Under the pieces are notes generated by a model. It searched no databases and was not told the DNA's origin. It saw only the letters and a list, made by a program, of their open reading frames with translations. The position numbers were made by a program, and so were the translations under genes. Below are positions 41,252 to 49,650 of a DNA stretch of 64,000 bases, piece after piece. The DNA comes from Candidatus Woesearchaeota archaeon (lineage in GTDB: Archaea; Nanobdellota; Nanobdellia; Woesearchaeales; GCA-2686295), in assembly GCA_937912225.1 (NCBI GenBank), contig CALDOJ010000007.1, positions 1 through 64,000 on the forward strand. The letters are read 5' to 3'. The first letter of the stretch is position 1. Every line of letters starts with the position of its first letter.

Positions 41252-41766
41252 ACAGTTCTAGGCATAGCAGTATCAATTTGCAGAATATTTTTTCTTGCTT
41301 GTAAATCCTTAAAATGATACTCTATAGATAAAAATACTTCATCTCCAAGCACATGTTTGACTATAGGTACATCTTTTGCAGCGATATTACCAACTATTCG
41401 TTCTACAATTTCTTCAGTTAAACTGAGCTGTCTTGCCACATCATTAGCTGTAACTCGTCCGTCTGATGTGTAAAGTGCCATAAAAACCTCTTGCTCTCTA
41501 GAACTAAGTTTTATATTAGGATCAAAAGTATAGAAGTGAGGATTAACCTGCATTTGCAATTCATCAACCTTATCAGAAAGTTTATCGATCTTAGCTTCTA
41601 ACTCTGCTAAGTACTCATAATTTCCGTGAATTTCATTTGTATTTCTATTAATACTATCTAAATGTATATCTAACTCTTCTTTTGTTGCTTTGAAAGCGGC
41701 CTTAATAGTCTCCTTCATCTCCCCAAATTCGTTAGCAATACTACTTATTCTACTAAGTTTAATCAC
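41248..41766 (-). CDS. coiled-coil winged-helix protein
   Basis: A 172-residue protein starting with GTG, with GGGGTGAT just upstream. Residues about 10-85 are coiled coil (ELEAKIDKLSDKVDELQMQV), then a winged-helix domain LSSREQEVFMALYTSDGRVTANDVARQLSLTEEIVERIVGNI. It probably binds DNA as a multimer. The domain order is that of uncharacterised DPANN regulators. Target unknown. Confidence 0.65.
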   Translation of the reverse strand: MIKLSRISSIANEFGEMKETIKAAFKATKEELDIHLDSINRNTNEIHGNYEYLAELEAKIDKLSDKVDELQMQVNPHFYTFDPNIKLSSREQEVFMALYTSDGRVTANDVARQLSLTEEIVERIVGNIAAKDVPIVKHVLGDEVFLSIEYHFKDLQARKNILQIDTAMPRTV

Positions 41767-41912
41767 TGCTAATCACCCCGCATTAAGTGAGCATGAAACC
41801 ATTTATAAATATTGCTGGGTAAAAACATGTATATTCAAGGTTACAATATCTATATGGATAAGTAGGGTTTTTTATCAACAATCTTTATAAACTTAGTCGA
41901 TAAACCAATAAT

Positions 41913-42518
41913 ATGTCAAAATCAAATCTTGCTGTAATGCTCTCAAAACTTAGAACTTTTGATAATCCAAAATCTGAGTTAGAACAATACCCAACAGACT
42001 CAGAAGTTGCTGCAGAAATATTGTGGTTTGCTCATTTAAACAACGATATTTATGATAAAACAGTTGCGGATCTTGGTGCAGGTACAGGAACTCTTGGTAT
42101 TGGATGTTTATTATTAGGTGCTAAAAAAGTTTATTTTATAGAAAAAGATCCTGAGGCTATTGAAATATTAAAAGAAAACATTAAGACTCAAGATTTTGAT
42201 GGAGAATATGAAATAATTAATTCAGATATTAGATCTTTTCATGAAGATGTAGATTTGGTTGTAGAAAATCCTCCTTTTGGAACTCAAGAAGATCACGCAG
42301 ACAAATTATTTCTAGAACGAGCAGTTACCATTACAAACACAGTTTATACATACCATAAATTAAGTACAGAAGCATTTATACATTCATTTACTAAGAGTCA
42401 TTCATTTAAGATAACTCATTTCTTTAAATTAAAATTTCCTTTGAAGAAAACTATGAAACATCATAAAAAACAAATTGAATACATTGATGTTGGTTGTTGG
42501 CGAATTCACAAATCATAA
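41913..42518 (+). CDS. METTL5-type RNA N6-adenine methyltransferase
   Basis: A 201-residue class I methyltransferase: LEQYPTDSEVAAEILWFAH start, SAM motif DLGAGTGTLGIGCLLLGA, acidic VYFIEKDPEA, and the catalytic NPPFGTQ typical of N6-adenine methylation. The HKxxTEAFIHS segment is a family mark. In eukaryotes and archaea METTL5-like enzymes methylate small-subunit rRNA. TATA (TTTATAAAC) is 27 bases before the ATG. Confidence 0.85.
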   Translation: MSKSNLAVMLSKLRTFDNPKSELEQYPTDSEVAAEILWFAHLNNDIYDKTVADLGAGTGTLGIGCLLLGAKKVYFIEKDPEAIEILKENIKTQDFDGEYEIINSDIRSFHEDVDLVVENPPFGTQEDHADKLFLERAVTITNTVYTYHKLSTEAFIHSFTKSHSFKITHFFKLKFPLKKTMKHHKKQIEYIDVGCWRIHKS

Positions 42519-42520
42519 AA

Positions 42521-42530
42521 TTTAAATAGT
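42521..42530 (+). promoter_or_regulatory. TATA box of the cysteine leader transcript
   Basis: TTTAAATAGT is centred about 26 bases before the ATG of the poly-cysteine ORF, so transcription should begin at or next to that ATG and the leader ORF would be leaderless. Confidence 0.6.
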
Positions 42531-42551
42531 AAATAACTATTGTTAATTATT

Positions 42552-42608
42552 ATGGACTTAACAAAAAGCACAAAATCATTTTTCTGTTGTTGTTGCTGTA
42601 ATTGTTAG
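42552..42608 (+). CDS. poly-cysteine leader peptide of cysE-cysK (18 aa)
   Basis: An 18-codon ORF reading MDLTKSTKSFFCCCCCNC. Six of the last seven sense codons are Cys (five TGT, one TGC). It lies 48 bases before cysE. It is too short for ordinary gene calling but has its own TATA at leaderless distance. Cys-rich leader ORFs are known as cysteine-responsive attenuators in mycobacteria; ribosome speed over the Cys codons would report charged tRNA-Cys levels. By chance such a run directly ahead of cysteine genes is very improbable. An archaeal example is not known to me. Confidence 0.8.
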   Translation: MDLTKSTKSFFCCCCCNC

Positions 42609-42627
42609 ATTCCACACAATTTTTTTC
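42600..42627 (+). terminator. candidate attenuator hairpin with T-run
   Basis: AATTGT (42600-42605) pairs with ACAATT (42616-42621) around a 10-base loop, and TTTTTTT-C-TTTT follows. The 5' arm is the last Asn and Cys codons of the leader peptide, so a ribosome held at the Cys codons would block the hairpin. T-runs end transcription in archaea even without hairpins. Confidence 0.5.
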
Positions 42628-42642
42628 TTTTAAAAACCAAAT

Positions 42643-42648
42643 GGAGGT
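42643..42648 (+). promoter_or_regulatory. cysE: strong ribosome binding site of cysE
   Basis: GGAGGT eight bases before the cysE ATG. Such a strong site fits a gene translated from inside a long (about 100-base) leader and contrasts with the leaderless neighbours. Confidence 0.8.
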
Positions 42649-42656
42649 AAATATAA

Positions 42657-43499
42657 ATGATAAATAAACTAATAAAATCCTATATAAACGATGAACAACC
42701 GTTCAGAATTGATTCAAAAACTAGCTTTGTAAGAAGAAGAACTTTATTTGAAGAATTAGAATTATTCAAAGAAATATTTTTCCCACAATATTGGAACAGG
42801 GGAGTAATTATTACTCATAAAGATTTACTTGAAACGAAAATAGCTTCATTAAAAGAACGAATTATACAAGGCATAAGACCTCATGTAAATGACCTTGAAA
42901 TAGAATCATTGACAAATAAATTCTTAGAAACAATTCCACACACCAGAGAATTATTAAAAAAAGATGTTGAAGCAGCATATAATGGTGATCCTGCAGCAAA
43001 AGATTATGCTGAAATAATCAGGTCATACCCAGGTTTTCAAGCCATCATGATTCAAAGAGTAGCTCATGTTTTATACAATCTGAATATTCCTTCTTATCCT
43101 AGAGAATTAATGGAAGAGATTCATTCATTAACAGGAATTGATATACATCCAGGCGCAGATATTGGAGAATATTTCTTTATTGATCATGGAACAGGCGTTG
43201 TAATTGGAGAATCAACAAAAATAGGCGATCATGTTCGAATATATCAAGGAGTTACACTTGGAGCATTACATTTTGAAAAAGATGATGATGGACTTTTAAA
43301 AAAAGATTATAAGAGACACCCACACATAGGTGATCACGTAATTATTGGGATGGGTGCAAAAATTCTTGGACCAATAAAAATAGGCAATCAAGTTAATATC
43401 GGAGCAAACTCATGGGTACAAGAAAGTATTCCTGATAAAACAACTGTGTATATTTCAGAACATCCAAAATTAGTAAGAAAACAAAATGGAGGAGTATAA
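42657..43499 (+). CDS. cysE: serine O-acetyltransferase
   Basis: A 280-residue enzyme making O-acetylserine from serine and acetyl-CoA, the first step of cysteine synthesis. An N-terminal helical domain of about 150 residues ([41 protein letters not shown]) precedes a left-handed beta helix: [30 protein letters not shown] with catalytic His in DHGTG, then GVTLGAL and [18 protein letters not shown]. Length fits the long serine acetyltransferase class. It probably shares a transcript with the poly-Cys leader and cysK. Confidence 0.94.
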   Translation: MINKLIKSYINDEQPFRIDSKTSFVRRRTLFEELELFKEIFFPQYWNRGVIITHKDLLETKIASLKERIIQGIRPHVNDLEIESLTNKFLETIPHTRELLKKDVEAAYNGDPAAKDYAEIIRSYPGFQAIMIQRVAHVLYNLNIPSYPRELMEEIHSLTGIDIHPGADIGEYFFIDHGTGVVIGESTKIGDHVRIYQGVTLGALHFEKDDDGLLKKDYKRHPHIGDHVIIGMGAKILGPIKIGNQVNIGANSWVQESIPDKTTVYISEHPKLVRKQNGGV

Positions 43500-43500
43500 A

Positions 43501-44433
43501 ATGGTTAGAAAAGTAAATAATATAACTGAATTAGTAGGCGATACACCAATTGTAAAACTCAACAAACTCGCAGATGAAAAATCAGCAACTATCTGGGGAA
43601 AACTAGAATATTTTAACCCTGGCGGAAGCGTAAAAGATAGAATTAGCTTAAACATGATTAATGATGCAGAAAAAAAAGGGCTTCTAAAACCGGGCGATAC
43701 AATGGTCGAACCAACTTCAGGTAACACAGGTATAGGTTTGGCATTTGTTGCTGCTCAAAGAGGTTATAATCTCATTCTTACAATGCCTGAAACCGTATCA
43801 TTAGAAAGACGAGACCTATTAACTGCTTATGGAGCAGAAATTGTTTTAATTAAACCAGATGAAGGCCCAGGCATGCTTGGAGCAATTAAACGAGCTGAAG
43901 ACTTAGCTGAAGAAAAAGGTTATTTTATGCCTCAACAATTCAAAAATCTTGCTAACCCAGAAATTCATGAACTAACTACAGGTCCTGAAATCGTTGAAGC
44001 TTTCAAAGATACTGGTCTGGACTATTTTGTTGCAGGAATTGGAACTGGCGGAACAATAACTGGAACAGGCAAAATTTTACGAGAACATTTTCCAAATATT
44101 AAGATTTATGCCATTGAACCTGAGAACTCACCTGTTTTATCTGGTGGAAGTCCTGGTAAACATGCAATTCAAGGAATAGGTGCAGGATTCATTCCAAACA
44201 TTCTTAACAAAGAAATTTATGATCAAGTAATAAAAGTTAAAGATGAAGATGCAAGAGAAACTACTCGAAGAATTGCTAAAGAAGAAGGCATATTATTAGG
44301 AATATCTTCAGGTGCAGCAGTTTATGTCGCTTTAGAAATCGCTAAAGATAAAGGCAAAGATAAAAATTTACTAGTCATATTACCTGACACTGGAGAAAGA
44401 TATCTTAGTACAAATTTATTCATCGACAGATAA
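43501..44433 (+). CDS. cysK: cysteine synthase (O-acetylserine sulfhydrylase)
   Basis: A 310-residue PLP enzyme that makes cysteine from O-acetylserine and sulfide. PLP lysine is Lys45 in [19 protein letters not shown] binds the substrate carboxylate, and [12 protein letters not shown] holds the PLP phosphate; C-terminal ISSGAA. An upstream in-frame ATG at 43486 overlaps the cysE end, but GGAGGAG lies seven bases before the ATG at 43501. CysE and CysK form a pathway pair and in bacteria a complex. Confidence 0.95.
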   Translation: MVRKVNNITELVGDTPIVKLNKLADEKSATIWGKLEYFNPGGSVKDRISLNMINDAEKKGLLKPGDTMVEPTSGNTGIGLAFVAAQRGYNLILTMPETVSLERRDLLTAYGAEIVLIKPDEGPGMLGAIKRAEDLAEEKGYFMPQQFKNLANPEIHELTTGPEIVEAFKDTGLDYFVAGIGTGGTITGTGKILREHFPNIKIYAIEPENSPVLSGGSPGKHAIQGIGAGFIPNILNKEIYDQVIKVKDEDARETTRRIAKEEGILLGISSGAAVYVALEIAKDKGKDKNLLVILPDTGERYLSTNLFIDR

Positions 44434-44464
44434 ATTTATAAAGGAGAGATTTTTCCAACGCATC

Positions 44465-44743
44465 ATGGAAATCGAATTTCTAGAAGACACAAAATACAGG
44501 GTTGTTTTCAACCTTAAAGGAGCAGACCACACTTTTACTAATGCTTTAAAAGCAGAATTGTGGAATGATACAGATATTAAAATATCAGCTTATAACATTG
44601 AACATCCATTAGTTGGAATTCCTAAAGTTGTTGTTGAAACTTTCTCCGGGAAAAAAGATGTTAAGAAAGCAATTATTGCTGCTTGTGATCGATTAAAAAA
44701 GAGAAATACTGCTTTAGCTACTAAAGCTAAGAGCCTTAAATAA
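44465..44743 (+). CDS. rpoL: DNA-directed RNA polymerase subunit L
   Basis: A 92-residue homologue of Rpb11/alpha N-terminal domain, which pairs with subunit D in the polymerase assembly platform. Key features: DHTFTNALKAELW near residue 28, AYNIEHPLVGIPKVVVET, and a C-terminal helix. Typical archaeal length. It follows cysK by 31 bases and has its own TATA-like sequence, so it is probably independently transcribed. Confidence 0.93.
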   Translation: MEIEFLEDTKYRVVFNLKGADHTFTNALKAELWNDTDIKISAYNIEHPLVGIPKVVVETFSGKKDVKKAIIAACDRLKKRNTALATKAKSLK

Positions 44744-44815
44744 ATATTCTCTAAAAAAGAAAAATTTTATATAGGGGTAGCTCTATAAATTGAATATTAG
44801 ATATAAGGTGATATT

Positions 44816-45229
44816 ATGTTCAATAAAAAAGGATTCATAGGCATGATGGGCCCACGAAAAATAATGAGCATCATTATGGGTTTAATTTTTCTAGCATTAG
44901 GTTCTCTACCATTACTAAATAAGTTAGGAGTTATAGGTTTTGCAATGCCCGCACTTCCAGGAATAGTATTATGGATTTTAGGTGTTGGCGGAGGAATTTA
45001 TTTAATAATTGATGGATTTCATGAAATTACAAGCATGGGAATGGGTCATTTTGCAATGGTTGCATCTTTCATAGTAGGAATTGTAATTCTAGCATTTGGT
45101 TTAATTCCATTACTTGGAGCAGCAGGAGTAATTGCATTCGCTTTACCAGTAATTGCAGAAATAATTGTTAATGTTCTATTTATTCTTACAGGAATCTTAT
45201 TGGTTGCTGGCGGATTTGTAGGAATTTAA
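44816..45229 (+). CDS. membrane protein with duplicated two-span unit
   Basis: A 137-residue hydrophobic protein with four spans. The first pair (IMGLIFLALGSLPLLNKLGVIGFAMPALP) and the second (IVGIVILAFGLIPLLGAAGVIAFALPVIAE) are clearly similar, indicating internal duplication. AAGGTGAT precedes the ATG. Function not recognised; it overlaps the convergent TrmB-family gene by four bases. Confidence 0.65.
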   Translation: MFNKKGFIGMMGPRKIMSIIMGLIFLALGSLPLLNKLGVIGFAMPALPGIVLWILGVGGGIYLIIDGFHEITSMGMGHFAMVASFIVGIVILAFGLIPLLGAAGVIAFALPVIAEIIVNVLFILTGILLVAGGFVGI

Positions 45230-45936
45230 AGCGAGTTCCATAAAGCATAAAAAAATTCTTTTTGTTTTTCTATTATATTTCTCGATTTTATTAATACACC
45301 ACTAGGTTTTTCTCCCCAAGATATTATAGCCATTTTATCATTACAAATACCCGTATTAGCAGGCAAGGGTTGATCAGAATATTTTACTTTCAAATATTTT
45401 CTTTTTTCTAATAAAGATTTAACTTTCTTATATGCAACACCTTTTGTAATTAATTCTTTATCTTTTCTCTTAGCATCATATTTTAAGTAGAAATCCTGTA
45501 TTTCTTTCATATTTTCTTGTTCTGGTGTTATGAATAAAAACTCATCTCCACGTTTTGCATCCTTAATTAGAATGTTTAGTAAAGTAATAACTCCTTTCAC
45601 ACCTGTAAATAATTCAACTTCTTGTTTTTCTTGTGCTATGCTTTGCTTGGCTTTTAGTTCTGGCAAAATTAAATCTATTTGTTTTTCTTTATCTTTAAGA
45701 TATACTTTAAAATTCTCAGGGTCAGCTGCTTGATAAACTTTAAAATTATTCTTCTTTGTATAAGATACAAGCCCTTTCTCAATTAATCTATTAACACAGA
45801 AATGAAAAACTGAATTTTGAATATTTGCTTTTTCTAAAATTGAACCTGCTGTGCTCGACCCCAGTTCTAATAATGCAAGATATACTTTAATTTCTCCTTG
45901 TGTAAGTCCAATATCTTCCAAGATTTTTGTGTTCAT
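45226..45936 (-). CDS. TrmB-family transcriptional regulator
   Basis: A 236-residue regulator. The winged helix at 1-70 is typical of TrmB (LEDIGLTQGEIKVYLALLELGSSTAGSILEKANI..SVFHFCVNRLIEKGLV). A helical linker with KAKQS and a C-terminal effector-type domain of about 120 residues follow (VELFTGVKGVITLLNILIKDAKRG, then strands). TrmB proteins often sense sugars, but this C-terminal domain is short and its ligand cannot be inferred. TATA (CTTTATATAG) precedes it. Confidence 0.85.
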   Translation of the reverse strand: MNTKILEDIGLTQGEIKVYLALLELGSSTAGSILEKANIQNSVFHFCVNRLIEKGLVSYTKKNNFKVYQAADPENFKVYLKDKEKQIDLILPELKAKQSIAQEKQEVELFTGVKGVITLLNILIKDAKRGDEFLFITPEQENMKEIQDFYLKYDAKRKDKELITKGVAYKKVKSLLEKRKYLKVKYSDQPLPANTGICNDKMAIISWGEKPSGVLIKSRNIIEKQKEFFYALWNSL

Positions 45937-46034
45937 GTATTTGTTAAGATAAAGTTCTATATAAAGTTTTCTAAACTCCTCCAGTTAAGTAGGATAAATA
46001 TTAAAATATTCTATTAGCCTCCACTATTACATAG

Positions 46035-46109
46035 CAAAAACCAAGTGTTTTTGAACTTTGAGCAAAACCCAAAGTGACAAAAAAAGCATACAAAAATCAA
46101 ATGTTTTTG
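46035..46109. repeat. two copies of a 19-base hairpin element
   Basis: CAAAAACCAAGTGTTTTTG (46035-46053) and CAAAAATCAAATGTTTTTG (46091-46109) differ at two positions and each forms a 7-bp stem. Similar dyads occur at 17202-17217 and 51251-51267, always between genes. Confidence 0.55.
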
Positions 46110-46140
46110 GGTCTTTAAAAAGATTTAAAGGTGATATAAA

Positions 46141-46551
46141 ATGAAACTACCATTAGAAAAAGGTTTGTGGGTTAAAAGCCCAGATGAATTGGAACTTGAA
46201 GCAAAAGGATTCAGATTGTTCGGAAATGCAGATGTGATGTACGGCAATGTTTTCCGACAAATGAGAGATATGGAAGCCATGGTTAAAGAATTCTGCGAAG
46301 AAAACAATCTGCCTGAAGAAACCTATGTACATCTTAAGGCCTATGATAACTACACTTGTAGACTACCAGAAGGAAGATCTCTGTACATGAAAGCTCCAGA
46401 ACTTATAACTCCAGGTCCAATTGTTCATAGAGATTTGTATTTAATGATAGATAAACCATACAAAGGCGACGACATAGAAGAAATCGTTGAACACACAGAT
46501 AAATGTCGAATATCAAATGAAGAAAGTCTGAAAGAAGTATATGGATTATAA
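46141..46551 (+). CDS. hypothetical protein
   Basis: A 136-residue acidic protein, not recognised. It has a loop-rich alpha/beta pattern (GLWVKSPDELELEAKGFRLF, AYDNYTCRLPEGRSLYM) and two cysteines in the second half. AGGTGAT precedes the ATG. It lies immediately ahead of the methyltransferase gene and is probably cotranscribed with it. Confidence 0.6.
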   Translation: MKLPLEKGLWVKSPDELELEAKGFRLFGNADVMYGNVFRQMRDMEAMVKEFCEENNLPEETYVHLKAYDNYTCRLPEGRSLYMKAPELITPGPIVHRDLYLMIDKPYKGDDIEEIVEHTDKCRISNEESLKEVYGL

Positions 46552-46552
46552 A

Positions 46553-47335
46553 ATGACTTCAATATTTGTAGATGGAAATCCATATAGGTTTTATGCAAGT
46601 GCTACAAACGAGAAATCCTTTTTAGAACAAAAAGTAATTAGTCAATATTATGCAGGAAGTCTTCCAATCAAATTAGGAGATAAAAATAAACGAGTTCTTG
46701 ATTTAGGATCAGGAACCGGAGCTAATACTTGGTGGTTAAGAGAAGTTTTCCCAGACCACACAATTATTGCTTTAGAACCATCAATTGGCCAAATAGACCA
46801 AGTAGATTTTTTAGATTATAAAATATATAACTCTTCTTTTGAAGAATTTGATCAAAAAAATTTCGAGTTCATATTATGCTCTCATGTTCTTCAATATATT
46901 AATACCAATCCAAAAAAATTCATTCAAAAAATTTATGATTCATTAGTTCCTGGAGGAGAAGCTTGGATTATTCAACAAACACAATATGGACTTAATGAAA
47001 TAATACAACAAGTAAAACCTCACCTAAAAAATAATCTCTTTGATGATTGGTTACTTTTTAACGATTATGCTTTATTAGTTGATAATTTAAAATTACCTTA
47101 CGAAACCGATATAATGCATACGTCCATTCAAGGAATAGACTATAAAAATCCAACAAATGCTCAAAAGAAAATATTGAAGTTCATATTGGGAGGAATTCCT
47201 TATAAAAATTTACCATCAGAAGCTAGAGACGCTTTGGGAAAACTCCCTATACAAAAAAGAATTTATCATCCTAACGGAATAATAAAAATAAAGAGACCAG
47301 AAAATGATAGTAGAATTATCTCTAATAATATTTAG
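46553..47335 (+). CDS. class I SAM-dependent methyltransferase
   Basis: A 260-residue methyltransferase with motif I RVLDLGSGTGANTWWL, acidic strand IIALEPS, and motif FEFILCSHVLQYI followed by SLVPGGEAWII, as in small-molecule methyltransferases of the UbiE/type-11 kind. The frame could begin at ATG 46541 inside the preceding gene, but the ATG at 46553 directly follows that gene's stop. C-terminal 100 residues are not recognised. Substrate unknown. Confidence 0.78.
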   Translation: MTSIFVDGNPYRFYASATNEKSFLEQKVISQYYAGSLPIKLGDKNKRVLDLGSGTGANTWWLREVFPDHTIIALEPSIGQIDQVDFLDYKIYNSSFEEFDQKNFEFILCSHVLQYINTNPKKFIQKIYDSLVPGGEAWIIQQTQYGLNEIIQQVKPHLKNNLFDDWLLFNDYALLVDNLKLPYETDIMHTSIQGIDYKNPTNAQKKILKFILGGIPYKNLPSEARDALGKLPIQKRIYHPNGIIKIKRPENDSRIISNNI

Positions 47336-47966
47336 CTTAGTGATGGTTGCAATTGCAGCCATTGTTAGCAAGAAACAAGGACCTGAGTTTATGATTTCAA
47401 TGTTTGTTGCATGCATTGTATTAGCAGCAATATTAGGATCTAAACTTTTTCAAATTGGCCCATTCGTGGTTGACGGAACAATTGTAATTTTTTCAATAAC
47501 ATTCTTGTTAACAGATATGCTATCAGAGTTCTACGGTAAGAAATATGCTATGAAAGCTGTTTGGGGCGGGTTCATAGGATTAATACTCGCAATAGTTGCA
47601 ATCCAATTAACAATTCATTTACAACCAGCAAGTTTTTGGCATAATCAAGAAGCATTCGTTACAATACTTGGTTCAAGTTGGAGAATAATGCTTGCATCAA
47701 TTATAGCGTATGTTACAACACAGCATTTTGATGTTTGGTATTATGATGCAATTAAAAAATTTACAAAGAACAAGCATCTTTGGTTAAGAAATAATTTATC
47801 AACTGCAACAAGCCAGTTATTAAACACATTAATTTTTTCAACAATCGCATTTACAGGAATTGCACCACTATTACCCCTAATTACTGGCAGTTACATTGTA
47901 AAACTAGGTATTGCAATTATGGATACACCTATAATATACATAGTTAGAATTTATTTTAGAAAATAA
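47304..47966 (+). CDS. queuosine precursor transporter (YhhQ/VUT family)
   Basis: A 220-residue membrane protein with about six spans. Family marks: GSKLFQIGPFVVDGTIVIFSITFLLTDMLSEFYGKKYA, where the TD...SEFYGKKYA motif is diagnostic, and a later HFDVWYYDAIKK. YhhQ imports preQ0/preQ1; in archaea preQ0 is the precursor of archaeosine in tRNA. It overlaps the methyltransferase gene by 32 bases. Confidence 0.85.
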   Translation: MIVELSLIIFSLVMVAIAAIVSKKQGPEFMISMFVACIVLAAILGSKLFQIGPFVVDGTIVIFSITFLLTDMLSEFYGKKYAMKAVWGGFIGLILAIVAIQLTIHLQPASFWHNQEAFVTILGSSWRIMLASIIAYVTTQHFDVWYYDAIKKFTKNKHLWLRNNLSTATSQLLNTLIFSTIAFTGIAPLLPLITGSYIVKLGIAIMDTPIIYIVRIYFRK

Positions 47967-47969
47967 TTT

Positions 47970-48224
47970 TTATTCTATTTGTACTTTTCCGCCAACTGCT
48001 TGACCTGGCATCCCAGTTTCGAATAGAACTCTAAGTGCTCCACTGTTTCCATGAGCGCTTCTTACTTCTCCACTAATGTCTTTTTTACCTGTATTCCAAA
48101 CAACTTTCTTACCAACTAACTTTCCAGCGTCCTCTTTATTCTTTAAAGATTCAACTAACACAACCATTTGATTAGAGTATGTATGGTGTCTTCCTTGTCT
48201 GAAGTTTGCTATAATTCCTTCCAT
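47970..48224 (-). CDS. rpl35ae: ribosomal protein eL33 (L35Ae)
   Basis: An 84-residue beta-barrel ribosomal protein of the large subunit found in archaea and eukaryotes: GIIANFRQGRHHTYSNQMVV, LVGKKVVWNTG, and ISGEVRSAHGNSGALRVLFETGMPGQAVGG. The frame extends upstream to 48272, but the ATG at 48224 is 27 bases from a TATA (TTTATAAAG) and matches the family start. Confidence 0.9.
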   Translation of the reverse strand: MEGIIANFRQGRHHTYSNQMVVLVESLKNKEDAGKLVGKKVVWNTGKKDISGEVRSAHGNSGALRVLFETGMPGQAVGGKVQIE

Positions 48225-48293
48225 TTTCGTTGTGAATTTTGATGCCTTTATAAATATTACTACTACGAGCAAACCACAAAGTATATAAATAAC

Positions 48294-48313
48294 TAATTAA
48301 CTATAGTTAATTA
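48294..48313. promoter_or_regulatory. 20-bp perfect palindrome in divergent promoter region
   Basis: TAATTAACTA followed by its exact reverse complement TAGTTAATTA, next to a TATA-like TATATAAATA (48282-48291). No gene is seen in the 273 bases between eL33 and the DsbA-like gene; palindrome and TATA are its main content. A dimeric regulator site is plausible. Confidence 0.45.
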
Positions 48314-48497
48314 TTTGTTTTATTTAGAAGAACAAATCAAAGAAAAACCTAAAACAAAAAATCCTTAAAATGGGTTGTAAACGGTTAGGAACAATAATTC
48401 AGCTGTTTTAAACGTTCTAAGCAATCTATCATTAGAGGAAGGATATATATTCAATTAGGTCAAATAAAACTATAAAATAATTTTCGAGGTGGAATTT

Positions 48498-49250
48498 ATG
48501 AAACATGGTGCAAAGAATAGTACAACAAAAGGTGCGCATATGCACAAATTTATGATGGCAGGTATGGCCCTTACAATAATTTTGTTAATAGTTATATTAA
48601 CAAGAGTTAACGATATTAGAAGCGAAGTTATGGGAACTGAAGTAGAAGTTCAAGCTGCTCAGAAAGCTGAAGTAAAACAAGCAGTACCAACTGCACCTTC
48701 AGTACCTAGTGCAGGAATAACCGATATGGTTGCATTAATTGATGATGATGATGTTAAGGGAGACCCTAACGCACCAGTCACAATTGTTGAATGGAGTGAT
48801 TTTGAATGTCCATTTTGTGGAAGATTTTATAGCGATACTTTAGGTCAAATTCAATCAGAATATATTGATACAGGAAAAGTAAAACTAGTATATAGAGACT
48901 TTCCATTAAGTTTTCATGCAAATGCACAGAAATCAGCTGAAGCAGCAGAATGTGCAGGTGAACAAGATAAGTTCTGGGAAATGCACGATTTATTATTTGA
49001 AAGAGGAGTAACTGGCGGAGTAACTGCATTTAAACAATTCGCAGCAGAACTTGGTTTAGATACTGGTGATTTCAATACTTGTTTAGATACTGGAGCAATG
49101 GCAGCAGAAACTGCAAAAGACATGGCCGACGGTGGACAAGCAGGCGTTAGAGGAACACCTGGTTTTGTAATCAATGGACAATTAGTTTCAGGAGCCCAAC
49201 CATTCTCAAACTTTAAACAAATAATTGATGCAGAATTAGCAAAGATTTAA
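48498..49250 (+). CDS. DsbA-like exported thiol oxidoreductase
   Basis: A 250-residue protein with an N-terminal membrane anchor (about 20-40), an Ala/Pro-rich linker, and a thioredoxin-like DsbA domain: VEWSDFECPFCGRFY holds the CPFC active site, then a helical insertion, and RGTPGFVINGQLVSGAQPF with the cis-Pro. Such proteins introduce or isomerise disulfides in exported proteins. A GTG lies at 48489, but GAGGTGG precedes the ATG at 48498. It is followed by two further redox genes. Confidence 0.88.
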   Translation: MKHGAKNSTTKGAHMHKFMMAGMALTIILLIVILTRVNDIRSEVMGTEVEVQAAQKAEVKQAVPTAPSVPSAGITDMVALIDDDDVKGDPNAPVTIVEWSDFECPFCGRFYSDTLGQIQSEYIDTGKVKLVYRDFPLSFHANAQKSAEAAECAGEQDKFWEMHDLLFERGVTGGVTAFKQFAAELGLDTGDFNTCLDTGAMAAETAKDMADGGQAGVRGTPGFVINGQLVSGAQPFSNFKQIIDAELAKI

Positions 49251-49302
49251 AAATAAATTTTTTTTATTTTTTATTATTATTAATTTATCGAGAGGAAATC
49301 AT

Positions 49303-49650
49303 ATGAAACAATACATAATAATATTGGGATTAATAACATTACTGTTTCTTACAGCTTGTTCTAAAACTCCAGAAGTACAACCAGAATTTGCACAATGTTT
49401 AACAGATTATGGTGCTACAATGTACGGTACTGAATGGTGTTCACATTGTCAAAATCAAAAAGCAGAATTTGGCAAGTCATTTAATTTAGTGAACTTCGTT
49501 GATTGTGACATAAATCAAAACAGATGTATTGCAGCAGGTGTCAAAGGCTATCCTACTTGGATAATTGATGACAAAGCATATCCTGGCGAACAAAGTCTTG
49601 AAAGACTGGCTTATTTAACCGGTTGTGAATTAGATAATGAACAGGTCTGA
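49303..49650 (+). CDS. thioredoxin-like lipoprotein
   Basis: A 115-residue protein with a lipoprotein-type signal (LLFLTACSK, Cys19) and a small thioredoxin domain: YGTEWCSHCQNQK is the CxxC site, CDINQNRCIAAGVKGYPTW has the cis-Pro. It resembles the C-terminal thioredoxin domain of VKOR fusions. Lipid attachment in archaea is plausible but unproven. AGAGG precedes the ATG. It overlaps the next gene by 14 bases. Confidence 0.78.
   Translation: MKQYIIILGLITLLFLTACSKTPEVQPEFAQCLTDYGATMYGTEWCSHCQNQKAEFGKSFNLVNFVDCDINQNRCIAAGVKGYPTWIIDDKAYPGEQSLERLAYLTGCELDNEQV

Noticed and set aside
48369..48410. Rightward 13-codon frame MGCKRLGTIIQLF
   Set aside because: No ribosome site or promoter at a suitable distance and no informative content.
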